This document shows positions 1 to 7,302 of a stretch of 7,911 nt of DNA, piece after piece. Location: NCBI GenBank assembly GCA_900758955.1, contig CAAETL010000088.1:1-7911 (forward strand), given 5' to 3'. The stretch is from an uncultured Oscillospiraceae bacterium. GTDB lineage: Bacteria; Bacillota; Clostridia; Oscillospirales; Oscillospiraceae. Position 1 is the first letter of the stretch; every line of letters starts with the position of its first letter. The notes under the pieces were generated by a model, which worked only from the letters and a program-made list of their open reading frames with translations, made no database searches and had not been told where the DNA came from. Made by a program: the position numbers and the translations under genes.

Positions 1-342
1 CGCCAGCGTCTCTCCCGCATTCGAAAAAAAGTGGGCGCATTTCTGGGCGAGTACTGCGGCCTGAGCGGCTCGGGCCGTTGCTCCTGTCGACGCAGGACAA
101 ACTACGCCATTGCCACCCATCGGCTGGACCCGGCCAACCTGGAGTTTGGCGCCCTGGGGGAATGCCGCTATGAAGACGTGGTGACATATACTGACGCCAT
201 GGAGGAGTTGGACAGTCTCTCTCAAGTATTTGCAGGCTTTCCGGCCTATCGGACGCCGGAGCATGTTACGGCCTGGATGCGGAAGCTGATGGGTTCCCCC
301 AGCATTGCCACAGTCCGCAAGGGCGGGGAGGCGCCCCAATGA
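1..342 (+). CDS. Probable sigma-70 family (ECF-like) RNA polymerase sigma factor, C-terminal part
   Basis: The frame is open from base 1, so the gene starts upstream of the window; only 113 codons are visible, ending at TGA 340-342. The first residues, RQRLSRIRKKVGAFLGEY, resemble the end of the sigma region 4 helix-turn-helix (the usual '...SRLxRARKKL...' ending), which would bind the -35 element as part of RNA polymerase. After it comes a short tail with a C-x-C pair (GRCSCRRR) and then a HRLDPANLEF stretch, a layout I recall from some clostridial sigma-70/ECF proteins; the two cysteines could bind metal or respond to redox, but this is inference. The remainder is acidic and helical (AMEELDSLSQVF). 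The stop overlaps the next gene's start by 4 bases, so the two are probably co-transcribed and translationally coupled. The GTG at 31 is internal, not a start. The family call rests on a fragment and is moderate. Confidence 0.6.
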   Translation, partial: RQRLSRIRKKVGAFLGEYCGLSGSGRCSCRRRTNYAIATHRLDPANLEFGALGECRYEDVVTYTDAMEELDSLSQVFAGFPAYRTPEHVTAWMRKLMGSPSIATVRKGGEAPQ

Positions 343-1019
343 ACCTGCAGATAATTCTGGATTTTTTAAGAGAGCTGGAAGAAAATAACCAGCGGGAGTG
401 GTACCATGACAACAAGGCGTGGTACCGGGATGCCAACCGGGAGTTTGAGGCCTTGATTGCCGAACTGATGGAAGAGCTGCGCAGGAAAGACCCTGCCATC
501 CCAGTGGTAAAACCCAACGAGTTAACCTTTAAGCAAAACAGGGACACGCGATTCAGCCACGATAAATCTCCCTATTTACCCGCCTTTCGGGCGCATATCG
601 GCCCCAAGGGAAAGCTGCCCATTCCTGTGGGGTATTATTTGCACATTCGGCCGGGGGACCGCTCTTTCCTGGGGGGAGGACTGTTTGCAGATATGTTTCG
701 AGACGCCACAACGATGGTGCGGGATCACATCGCCTCCCATGGCGATGAGTGGCAGGCGCTAATATCTGACCCCGGGTTTACAACGCACTTTTCCGTAGGC
801 GGAACCGCCCTAAAAAATATCCCTCGGGGGTACGCCCCCGAACATCCGCAAGGGGAATACCTGAAACATAAAAGTTGGTATTTGGAAGTTCCTCTTTCCG
901 ATGAACAACTGCTGGAGAAGGGATTTTTCGACAAGGCCGTGGCGATATTTGAGGCCATGCAGCCCTTCAACGCCTTTTTAAACCAGGCGCTGGCGGAGTT
1001 TGAGATGCCAACCCGGTAA
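339..1019 (+). CDS. DUF2461 / TIGR02453 family protein
   Basis: This is an intact 226-residue protein, about the usual length of the DUF2461 (TIGR02453) family, whose biochemical role is not established. Family hallmarks are in order: FLRELEENNQREWYHDNKAWY near the N-terminus split as FLRELEENN and REWYHDNK (residues about 9-26), the DTRFSHDKSPY block (about 69-79), YYLHIRPGDRSFLGGG (about 99-114) and, toward the C-terminus, NIPRGYAPEHPQGEYLKHKSW. There is no signal peptide or membrane segment, so it should be cytoplasmic. The ATG at 339 overlaps the TGA of the upstream sigma-factor gene (ATGA) and is preceded by GGGGAGG at 325-331 with 7-base spacing, which supports this start and translational coupling. 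It converges on the minus-strand gene with only 8 bases between stop codons, and I see no hairpin terminator there. The family assignment is firm; the function is unknown. Confidence 0.88.
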   Translation: MNLQIILDFLRELEENNQREWYHDNKAWYRDANREFEALIAELMEELRRKDPAIPVVKPNELTFKQNRDTRFSHDKSPYLPAFRAHIGPKGKLPIPVGYYLHIRPGDRSFLGGGLFADMFRDATTMVRDHIASHGDEWQALISDPGFTTHFSVGGTALKNIPRGYAPEHPQGEYLKHKSWYLEVPLSDEQLLEKGFFDKAVAIFEAMQPFNAFLNQALAEFEMPTR

Positions 1020-1027
1020 TTTAAGAC

Positions 1028-2008
1028 TTACTTTTTGTGATTGAGGGCGGCGCGAAGCTTTTCCAGAGCCTCCTGGTGATCTAAAGATCGCAGGTTGGGA
1101 AACGCCTTGAAAATCCGGCGGCGGCTCAAGGGATTTTGCGCGAGGCGGAAGCGAAGCTCGGCCTGCTTCTCCTCCAGCTTGACCTGAAGCTGGAGCATCT
1201 GATCCTCCAACCGTTCCCCCAGGCTGTCGGCCTGTTCGCCCAGCTCCTCCCAGATGGTGGTGAGCTGGGCTTTTTTTGTGTCCAATTCCTCTTTATAATC
1301 CTCCAACCTGTCATCCAACTGCTCTTTATACGACTCGATTTTCTCTCCAAGCTGTTCCTTATAGGCCTCCAATTTCTCTTTGCTCTCCCGTTGCAGTTCC
1401 GCAGCGTCCAGGGCTGAGTCGGTAATTTTTTCGCCAAGCTTATCAGAGAGGGTGTGAATTTCCTTGCCAATGCCCTCCAACGCCTCTAAGCTCCGGAAAA
1501 TGCGCGTGACTGTGGCCGCGGTGGCGCAGAGATCGGCCGTGAGGACTGCAGAGAACAGGATGAGAACCGCCGTTCCCACCACGGGGGGGATGAGTCCGAT
1601 CAGAAACAGCAGAAATGGGTGCAGCAGACGGAGGATGAACACGCAGGCAAATCCCCACATCAGGGAAAACTTGAGGCAGACATAGGGCCCTATGTGGAAG
1701 GGCTCCTCAGAATAGTCCCACCAACGCGCGTGAAACAGTTTCTCTAAAATAAAACCGGTGAGGGCCTCCAACATGCTGGTTAGAACCATGGAAAACAGAA
1801 AAAGAAGCACCCCGTTATCCGCCACCGGCTGCAAGCAGAGCAGAACCACCAGGGCGCCCACACCATAGATCGGACAGACCGGACCGTTGAGAAACCCCCG
1901 ATTGATAAACTTACCAAACGTGACCGCATGGTAGGACACTTCCGCGCACCAGCCCAAAAAAGCGTAGATAAAAAAGAGAAACAAAAGCCAATATATTGTA
2001 TGGGTCAT
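1028..2008 (-). CDS. PF06541 putative ABC-transporter type IV membrane protein with C-terminal coiled coil
   Basis: This 326-residue membrane protein has an N-terminal PF06541 (ABC_trans_CmpB, 'putative ABC-transporter type IV') domain of about 170 residues. Visible family blocks are FLGWCAEV (17-24), NRGFLNGPVCPIYGVG (36-51), TSMLEALTGFILEK (77-90) and RWWDYSEEPFHIG (95-107). Hydrophobic segments near residues 4-21, 44-61, 67-90, 110-138 and 142-166 suggest five membrane passes. From about 185 to 290 the protein is highly charged and heptad/hendecad-like, a long coiled coil that includes three 11-residue repeats (212-244), then a basic C-terminus. An open frame extends to a TTG at 2029, but the ATG at 2008 is preferred: it follows AGAAAGG and GGGGGAG and leaves a leader of about 38 bases from the promoter at 2053-2081. 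No ATP-binding partner is nearby, so transport is unproven; a membrane scaffold is equally possible. Confidence 0.82.
   Translation of the reverse strand: MTHTIYWLLFLFFIYAFLGWCAEVSYHAVTFGKFINRGFLNGPVCPIYGVGALVVLLCLQPVADNGVLLFLFSMVLTSMLEALTGFILEKLFHARWWDYSEEPFHIGPYVCLKFSLMWGFACVFILRLLHPFLLFLIGLIPPVVGTAVLILFSAVLTADLCATAATVTRIFRSLEALEGIGKEIHTLSDKLGEKITDSALDAAELQRESKEKLEAYKEQLGEKIESYKEQLDDRLEDYKEELDTKKAQLTTIWEELGEQADSLGERLEDQMLQLQVKLEEKQAELRFRLAQNPLSRRRIFKAFPNLRSLDHQEALEKLRAALNHKK
1277..1375 (-). repeat. Three tandem 33-bp units encoding an 11-residue coiled-coil repeat
   Basis: Three consecutive 11-residue units lie in the PF06541 protein tail (residues 212-244): KLEAYKEQLGE, KIESYKEQLDD and RLEDYKEELDT. 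The DNA keeps the 33-base period: ctctttata at 1289-1297, ctctttata at 1322-1330 and the near-copy ttccttata at 1355-1363 on the plus strand. An 11-residue period is the hendecad of near-straight or slightly right-handed coiled coils. The units have diverged at third positions, so this is an old duplication. Confidence 0.8.
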
Positions 2009-2052
2009 AAGGACGCCTTTCTCCCCCAAAGAGGGTTATTCTGGTTTTCAAA

Positions 2053-2081
2053 AGTGTACATCGGATGGCAGGGACTGTCAA
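2053..2081 (-). promoter_or_regulatory. SigA-type promoter of the PF06541 gene
   Basis: Read on the minus strand, TTGACA (2081-2076, perfect -35) is followed by a 17-base spacer and TACACT (2058-2053, 4 of 6 matches to TATAAT). The predicted start is near 2046, which gives a leader of about 38 bases to the ATG at 2008 and favours that start over the TTG at 2029, which would leave only about 17 bases. Confidence 0.72.
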
Positions 2082-2227
2082 TCCCTCCTCATGAGACGAA
2101 AAGACTGGCAGTCAGCATCAAAAAGTGCAAAAAACAAACCCGTCCATAAACCAAGCAGCGTGTGGGGAACACAGCCCCAGAAAACTATGAATTTTTTGCA
2201 AAGTTCGAAATATTTTAATCCTTCCCC
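2082..2227. other. Divergent intergenic spacer between the two promoters
   Basis: I find no gene here. The stretch holds an 11-base palindrome, GACTGGCAGTC, at 2103-2113, lying 22 bases upstream of the minus-strand -35 box, and a weak TGGGG/CCCCA hairpin around 2161-2177. The run from about 2187 to 2220, just upstream of the hrcA -35 box, is rich in A and T tracts and could act as an UP element for RNA polymerase alpha subunits. The role of the palindrome is unknown. Confidence 0.4.
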
Positions 2228-2256
2228 TTGACAAGGGATAGGCAAAGTGCTAAATT
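2228..2256 (+). promoter_or_regulatory. SigA-type promoter of the hrcA-grpE-dnaK-dnaJ operon
   Basis: A perfect -35 TTGACA (2228-2233), a 17-base spacer and TAAATT (2251-2256) form a housekeeping promoter. The -10 is preceded by TGC (2248-2250), an extended -10 motif that compensates for its 4-of-6 match. The start predicted at about 2263 falls inside CIRCE, the usual arrangement for HrcA-repressed operons, so bound HrcA would block initiation and the transcript would begin with the CIRCE hairpin. Confidence 0.85.
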
Positions 2257-2260
2257 AGCT

Positions 2261-2287
2261 TTAGCACTCGAGGAAGTTGAGTGCTAA
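2261..2287 (+). promoter_or_regulatory. CIRCE operator (HrcA binding site)
   Basis: TTAGCACTC (2261-2269), a 9-base spacer and GAGTGCTAA (2279-2287) match the CIRCE consensus exactly. HrcA dimers bind this inverted repeat and repress class I heat-shock genes; in other bacteria the GroEL chaperonin keeps HrcA active, so unfolded protein relieves repression. It sits between the -10 box and the hrcA ribosome site. It is the only CIRCE in the window, so the downstream chaperone genes depend on it unless hidden internal promoters exist. Confidence 0.98.
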
Positions 2288-2308
2288 ACAAGAAGGAGGC
2301 GGCGCGTT

Positions 2309-3370
2309 GTGGAATTATCGGAACGAAAAAAGAAGATTCTCCGTGCCGTTGTAGAAAACTATATACAGACCGCTGAGCCGGTGGGATCGAAAGCCATCGT
2401 GGAAAACGCCGGCTTGGACGTCTCCTCGGCTACCATTCGTAATGAGATGGCCGACTTAGAGACCATGGGTCTATTGGAGCAGCCGCACACCTCGGCGGGA
2501 CGGATTCCTTCCCCCCAGGGGTACCGGTTTTACGTCAATGAACTGATGGAGGAACACCGCCTGACCATGCAGGAAACCCAGAGCATCAACGAGGCGCTCC
2601 ATCTCAGAATCCAAGAGATGGATAAGGTGATGACCGAGGCGGGAAAGGTGATCTCCCAACTTACCAAATACCCCACTTTCGCGTTGACCACCGGCGGGGA
2701 GAAGGCATCCATCTCCCGCTTTGACCTGCTGAAAGTGGAGCGCAACGCCTTTATTGTGGTGGTGATGACCAGCACGGAGGTTGTAAAGAATAAGCTATGC
2801 CGCATTCCCTCGGATATTTCTGAAACACAGCTTCAGCTTTTAAATACGCTATTGAATACCTCCTTTACCAATTTAACTTTGGAGGAGCTGACGCCGGAAT
2901 TGATGCGGGTGGCCCAGCATGCCGCCGGCGAGGCCTATGGACTCATCAGTTTGGTTGTCTCCTTTGCCATGGAGGTGCTGGAGGAGATGGAAAGCCACGT
3001 GGTGCATACCGCGGGCATTCCCAGTCTGTTGGTCCATCCGGAATTTAAGAATTTGGAGAGCGCGGAACCGCTTATGAATTTCCTGGCGGAGTGGGGAGAA
3101 ACGGACAATTTGCCGGCCCCCCAAGATGAGCCGGTTAAAATTCTGATCGGACCGGAAAATGTGGTCGACGAACTCAAAAACACCAGTGTAATTATGGCGC
3201 GATACGATATCGGCGAAGGCATGCAGGGCGTGATTGGCGTGGTAGGCCCCACTCGAATGGACTACGCCAAGCTGGCGGCCCGGCTTTCCTACTTTGCCGA
3301 AGGACTCTCCCGAATGTTTGGAAAGGGAGAATTGCCCGGGGCCGAAGAAGACGGCCCAAAGACAGAATAG
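2309..3370 (+). CDS. hrcA: Heat-inducible transcription repressor HrcA
   Basis: HrcA is the negative regulator that binds CIRCE and represses its own operon. The protein has 353 residues, close to the usual 340-350. Residues 1-75 form the winged-helix DNA-binding domain, with LSERKKKILRAVVENYI at the start, the recognition region SSATIRNEMADLE (about 39-51) and the wing HTSAGRIPSPQGYRFYV. The central part holds RFDLLKV (from about 137), and the C-terminal dimerisation/GAF-like part ends with GVIGVVGPTRMDYAKL (about 308-323). The start is GTG at 2309, chosen because AGAAGGAGG (2291-2299) lies 9 bases upstream and translation from it gives the conserved family N-terminus. It is first in the operon, 22 bases after CIRCE, so it is autoregulated. 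Its stop is 18 bases before grpE. The last dozen residues are a divergent polar tail. I see no damage. Confidence 0.97.
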   Translation: MELSERKKKILRAVVENYIQTAEPVGSKAIVENAGLDVSSATIRNEMADLETMGLLEQPHTSAGRIPSPQGYRFYVNELMEEHRLTMQETQSINEALHLRIQEMDKVMTEAGKVISQLTKYPTFALTTGGEKASISRFDLLKVERNAFIVVVMTSTEVVKNKLCRIPSDISETQLQLLNTLLNTSFTNLTLEELTPELMRVAQHAAGEAYGLISLVVSFAMEVLEEMESHVVHTAGIPSLLVHPEFKNLESAEPLMNFLAEWGETDNLPAPQDEPVKILIGPENVVDELKNTSVIMARYDIGEGMQGVIGVVGPTRMDYAKLAARLSYFAEGLSRMFGKGELPGAEEDGPKTE

Positions 3371-3396
3371 GGGGGTTAATGAATCAATATGAGTAA
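3369..3396 (+). promoter_or_regulatory. Unusual ribosome-binding region of grpE with overlapping 5-codon mini-ORF
   Basis: The only purine-rich Shine-Dalgarno candidate before grpE is AGGGGGG (3369-3375), which overlaps the hrcA stop and lies 13 bases from the grpE ATG, a long spacing. Between them ATG 3379 opens a mini-ORF, MNQYE, that stops at TAA 3394-3396 inside grpE. Its second and third bases plus the next one give TGA 3380-3382 in the grpE frame, which excludes any earlier grpE start. Coupling to hrcA or mini-ORF translation is plausible but unproven. Confidence 0.45.
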
Positions 3397-3952
3397 AAAG
3401 GAAAAGGACACTCCTGTGACGGAACCCGTTCAGGAGCAGACGGAAGAATGCCAGGAAAAGCCCGTTGCGGAGGAGGCTGAGGCTTCAGAAGACAAAAAGG
3501 AGACTGCGAAGCCTACGGAGGAAGAAACGTTGAAAGCGACCCTGAAAGAGCAAGAGGATAAGTACCTTCGTCTTGCTGCGGAATATGATAACTTCCGTAA
3601 GCGGAGTCAAAAGGAAAAGGAGGGCGCTTGGTCTCAAGCCAAGGCGGAGACCGCCGCCGCGTTTCTCCCGGTGTACGATAACCTGGATCGGGCCCTCAAA
3701 CAGGAGACCGCCGATGAGGCTTACGCCAAGGGCGTCCAGATGACCATGAATCAGCTCAAAGAAGTGCTGGAGAAGCTGGGCATCGAGGAGATCCCCGCCT
3801 TAGGCGAGACGTTCGATCCCTCCTTGCATAACGCTGTGATGCATGTGGACGACGAGTCCCTGGACGTAAACACGGTGGCGGAAGTGTTTCAAACCGGCTT
3901 CCGGAGCGACGGAAAAGTAATTCGCTTTGCCATGGTCAAGGTGGCAAATTAA
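3389..3952 (+). CDS. grpE: Nucleotide exchange factor GrpE
   Basis: GrpE is the cytoplasmic dimer that opens the DnaK nucleotide cleft and releases ADP, resetting the chaperone cycle; in some bacteria it also acts as the thermosensor. The 187-residue protein has the normal layout: an acidic, disordered N-terminus rich in E and K (1-50), a long helix that pairs into the dimer and contains LAAEYDNFRKRSQKEK (about 62-77), a four-helix region with FLPVYDNLDRAL, and the compact beta domain with FDPSLHNAV (142-150) and the C-terminal VIRFAMVKVAN (177-187). The family usually has HQAV and QKGY where this protein has HNAV and QTGF, which are mild changes. An in-frame TGA at 3380-3382 fixes the start at ATG 3389. 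It follows hrcA by 18 bases and is separated from dnaK by a structured 115-base spacer. Confidence 0.97.
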   Translation: MSKKEKDTPVTEPVQEQTEECQEKPVAEEAEASEDKKETAKPTEEETLKATLKEQEDKYLRLAAEYDNFRKRSQKEKEGAWSQAKAETAAAFLPVYDNLDRALKQETADEAYAKGVQMTMNQLKEVLEKLGIEEIPALGETFDPSLHNAVMHVDDESLDVNTVAEVFQTGFRSDGKVIRFAMVKVAN

Positions 3953-3953
3953 T

Positions 3954-3988
3954 AAAAAACGGGCGTTTTTCCACTTCCGTGAGCGCCC
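3954..3988. other. A-tract plus hairpin after grpE (minus-strand terminator-like)
   Basis: Just after the grpE stop, AAAAAAC (3954-3960) precedes a hairpin: GGGCGTTT (3961-3968) pairs with GAGCGCCC (3981-3988), with two G-U pairs and a 12-base loop. On the plus strand no T run follows the stem, so it is not a forward intrinsic terminator. On the minus strand the same bases read as a GC stem followed by GTTTTTTATT, the form of an intrinsic terminator for antisense transcripts. It could equally protect or help process operon mRNA. Confidence 0.45.
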
Positions 3989-3999
3989 ATGACCATACA

Positions 4000-4032
4000 T
4001 GGCGTGAAATTCGCGCGCCAAACAGATTTTTT
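4000..4032 (+). terminator. Weak terminator or attenuator-like hairpin before dnaK
   Basis: TGGCGTG (4000-4006) pairs with CGCGCCA (4014-4020), one G-U pair included, around a 7-base loop. A run of six T follows at 4027-4032, but 6 bases of AACAGA separate it from the stem, which weakens it as an intrinsic terminator. If active it would only partly reduce transcription into dnaK. The dnaK ribosome site begins 21 bases after the T run. Confidence 0.35.
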
Positions 4033-4055
4033 ATCAACACTTTCTGATGATATAG

Positions 4056-5933
<1,878 letters not shown>

Positions 5934-5951
5934 GAAATTCCGGGCATCACG

Positions 5952-5982
5952 AAAAAACGGGGGACAGGGCGACCTGTCCCCT
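5952..5982. other. Strong GNRA-loop hairpin between dnaK and dnaJ (minus-strand terminator-like)
   Basis: GGGGACAGG (5960-5968) pairs perfectly with CCTGTCCCC (5973-5981) around the loop GCGA, a GNRA tetraloop, and a G-T pair at 5959/5982 extends it to 10 pairs. No T run follows on the plus strand, so forward transcription should pass. On the minus strand the stem is followed by CGTTTTTTCG, a convincing intrinsic terminator. It lies 9 bases before the dnaJ Shine-Dalgarno, so it may also stabilise mRNA ends or set the dnaK to dnaJ ratio. A REP-like palindrome is another possibility. Confidence 0.65.
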
Positions 5983-6002
5983 AATCGTGTGAGGTGACAT
6001 AT

Positions 6003-7190
6003 ATGGCTGATAATCAGAAAAAAAGAGATTACTATGAGGTCCTGGGTGTAGCCAAAGGGGCCTCCGATGCTGACTTAAAAAAGGCATACCGCAAAATGGC
6101 CAAGGAAAATCACCCCGACCTGCATCCCGGTGATAAAGCCGCGGAGGCCCGGTTCAAGGAGATTAACGAGGCCTATGAGGTCCTCTCTGACAAAGAAAAG
6201 CGGGCCAAATATGACCAATTCGGCCACGCGGGCGTGGACCCCAACTTTGGGGCCGGCGGCTTTGGCGGGGGCGGCTTCGGCGGTTTTGACATGGGGGATA
6301 TTTTTGGGTCCTTCTTTGGCGGCTTTGGCGGGGGTAACAGCGGATTCGGCGGCAGCGCCCAGCGCCGCAATGGCCCCATGAAGGGCGGTAATGTTCGGGC
6401 TGGGGTGACCGTTACCCTGGAAGAGGCCGCGTTTGGCTGTCAGCGGGAGATTACGATCAATCGCATGGAGAGCTGTGACGTGTGTCAGGGCAGCGGCTGC
6501 GCGCCCGGAACCACCGCGGAGGTCTGCCCCGACTGTCATGGTTCCGGAACCGTTCGGATGCAGCAGCGTACCGTGTTTGGCACCATGTCCACACAGACCG
6601 TGTGTCCCAACTGCCGGGGCGAGGGAAAAATTATCCATCAGCCCTGCAAAAGCTGCTCCGGCAGCGGGGCGGTTCGCCGTCAGAAAAAGATCAGCGTGAA
6701 CATACCCGCCGGAATTGACGACGGCCAGGCGATCTCGCTGCGAGGACAGGGCGACGTGGGGAAAAACGGCGGCCCTGCCGGTGACGTGATTGTGGGAATT
6801 ACGGTAAAACCTCATGCCAAGCTCCGGCGGGAAGGCGTTACCATCTATTTGGAACAAACCATCTCCTTCCTCCAGGCGGCTCTGGGAGATGAATTGGAAA
6901 TTCCCACCTTGGACGGTAAGGTGAAATACACCATCCCCGAAGGGACGCAAACCGGCACTACATTCCGTCTCCGGGACAAGGGCGTTCCCTCGCTGAATGG
7001 ACGGGGCAGAGGCGATCAGCTGGTGACGGTGAAGGTGGAAACGCCCCGCAATCTTACCCAGGTCCAGAAAGAGGCGCTGCGCAAATTTGGGGAGACCCTG
7101 GGCGGGACGCCCGCGGCGAAGCCCGAGACAAAGCCCAAAGGGGAGCCCGAGGGCAAGGGCTTTTTTGGAAAGCACCAGAAGAAAAAATAA
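6003..7190 (+). CDS. dnaJ: Co-chaperone DnaJ (type I Hsp40)
   Basis: DnaJ binds non-native proteins, passes them to DnaK and triggers its ATP hydrolysis. This is a complete type I protein of 395 residues. The J domain (about 8-75) carries the essential HPD at 37-39, here followed by L, then a G/F-rich linker (about 80-120) with runs such as GFGGGGFGGFDMGD. The zinc region has all four CxxCxGxG motifs, with cysteine pairs at 158/161, 175/178, 201/204 and 215/218, so both zinc sites should form. The C-terminal beta domains include VNIPAGIDDGQAISLRGQG and a dimerisation end, then a lysine-rich tail. ATG 6003 is chosen over the in-frame GTG at 5994 because GAGGTGA (5991-5997), which contains that GTG, is a good ribosome site 5 bases upstream, and because MADNQKKRDYYEVLG matches the family start. 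It is last in the operon. Confidence 0.98.
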   Translation: MADNQKKRDYYEVLGVAKGASDADLKKAYRKMAKENHPDLHPGDKAAEARFKEINEAYEVLSDKEKRAKYDQFGHAGVDPNFGAGGFGGGGFGGFDMGDIFGSFFGGFGGGNSGFGGSAQRRNGPMKGGNVRAGVTVTLEEAAFGCQREITINRMESCDVCQGSGCAPGTTAEVCPDCHGSGTVRMQQRTVFGTMSTQTVCPNCRGEGKIIHQPCKSCSGSGAVRRQKKISVNIPAGIDDGQAISLRGQGDVGKNGGPAGDVIVGITVKPHAKLRREGVTIYLEQTISFLQAALGDELEIPTLDGKVKYTIPEGTQTGTTFRLRDKGVPSLNGRGRGDQLVTVKVETPRNLTQVQKEALRKFGETLGGTPAAKPETKPKGEPEGKGFFGKHQKKK

Positions 7191-7205
7191 CTCCCCTAGG
7201 TTTTT

Positions 7206-7234
7206 TTGACAAGACACGTAAAAAGCGGTAAACT
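7206..7234 (+). promoter_or_regulatory. SigA-type promoter of the PHP phosphatase gene
   Basis: TTGACA (7206-7211, perfect -35), a 17-base spacer and TAAACT (7229-7234, 4 of 6) form a good housekeeping promoter 16 bases after the dnaJ stop. The predicted start, near 7241, lies within the left arm of the terminator hairpin at 7236-7263. It makes the phosphatase gene independent of the heat-shock operon, with a leader of about 75 bases. Confidence 0.72.
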
Positions 7235-7235
7235 G

Positions 7236-7270
7236 TTGGATGGACACGAAGCGGTCCATCCAATTGTTTT
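7236..7270 (+). terminator. Rho-independent terminator of the hrcA-grpE-dnaK-dnaJ operon
   Basis: TTGGATGGAC (7236-7245) pairs perfectly over 10 bases with GTCCATCCAA (7254-7263) around an 8-base loop and is followed by TTGTTTT (7264-7270). Stem, spacing and T tract fit an intrinsic terminator about 45 bases after dnaJ. A second candidate, CCTAGG plus seven T at 7195-7207, has no real stem. The hairpin overlaps the start site of the next promoter. Confidence 0.7.
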
Positions 7271-7277
7271 AGTATAC

Positions 7278-7302
7278 CGTCCTCCATGACCTGTGGAGGA
7301 CG
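7278..7302 (+). promoter_or_regulatory. Leader hairpin just upstream of the PHP gene ribosome site
   Basis: CGTCCTCCA (7278-7286) pairs perfectly with TGGAGGACG (7294-7302) around a 7-base loop. No T run follows, so it is not a terminator. It ends 3 bases before the GAGGAG ribosome site (7305-7310). Its right arm contains a decoy GGAGG that the stem hides, and the left arm's TCCTC could alternatively pair with the real site. A control role is inference only. Confidence 0.5.

Noticed and set aside
1928..2149. 73-codon plus-strand frame across the start of the PF06541 gene and its promoter
   Set aside because: It overlaps the real minus-strand N-terminus and promoter, has no ribosome site, and its product is lysine-rich and unlike any family I know.
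5994..6005. GTG 5994 as the dnaJ start (adding MTY)
   Set aside because: The GTG lies inside the GAGGTGA ribosome site, and ATG 6003 gives the standard DnaJ N-terminus with proper spacing.
5962..6755. The 12-mer ggacagggcgac occurs in the dnaK-dnaJ hairpin and again inside dnaJ (6744-6755)
   Set aside because: A 12-base exact match is expected by chance in a window this long, and the dnaJ copy simply encodes the conserved RGQGD region.
7191..7207. CCTAGG followed by seven T as a terminator directly after dnaJ
   Set aside because: CCTAGG is a self-complementary hexamer with no loop and no longer stem. The T run is better explained as leading into the -35 box, and the 10-bp hairpin at 7236-7263 is the far stronger candidate.
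6075..7259. 394-codon open frame opposite dnaJ
   Set aside because: It mirrors the GC-rich codon pattern of dnaJ, has a composition rich in A, G and L, and shows no family motif. It would also run through the operon terminator.
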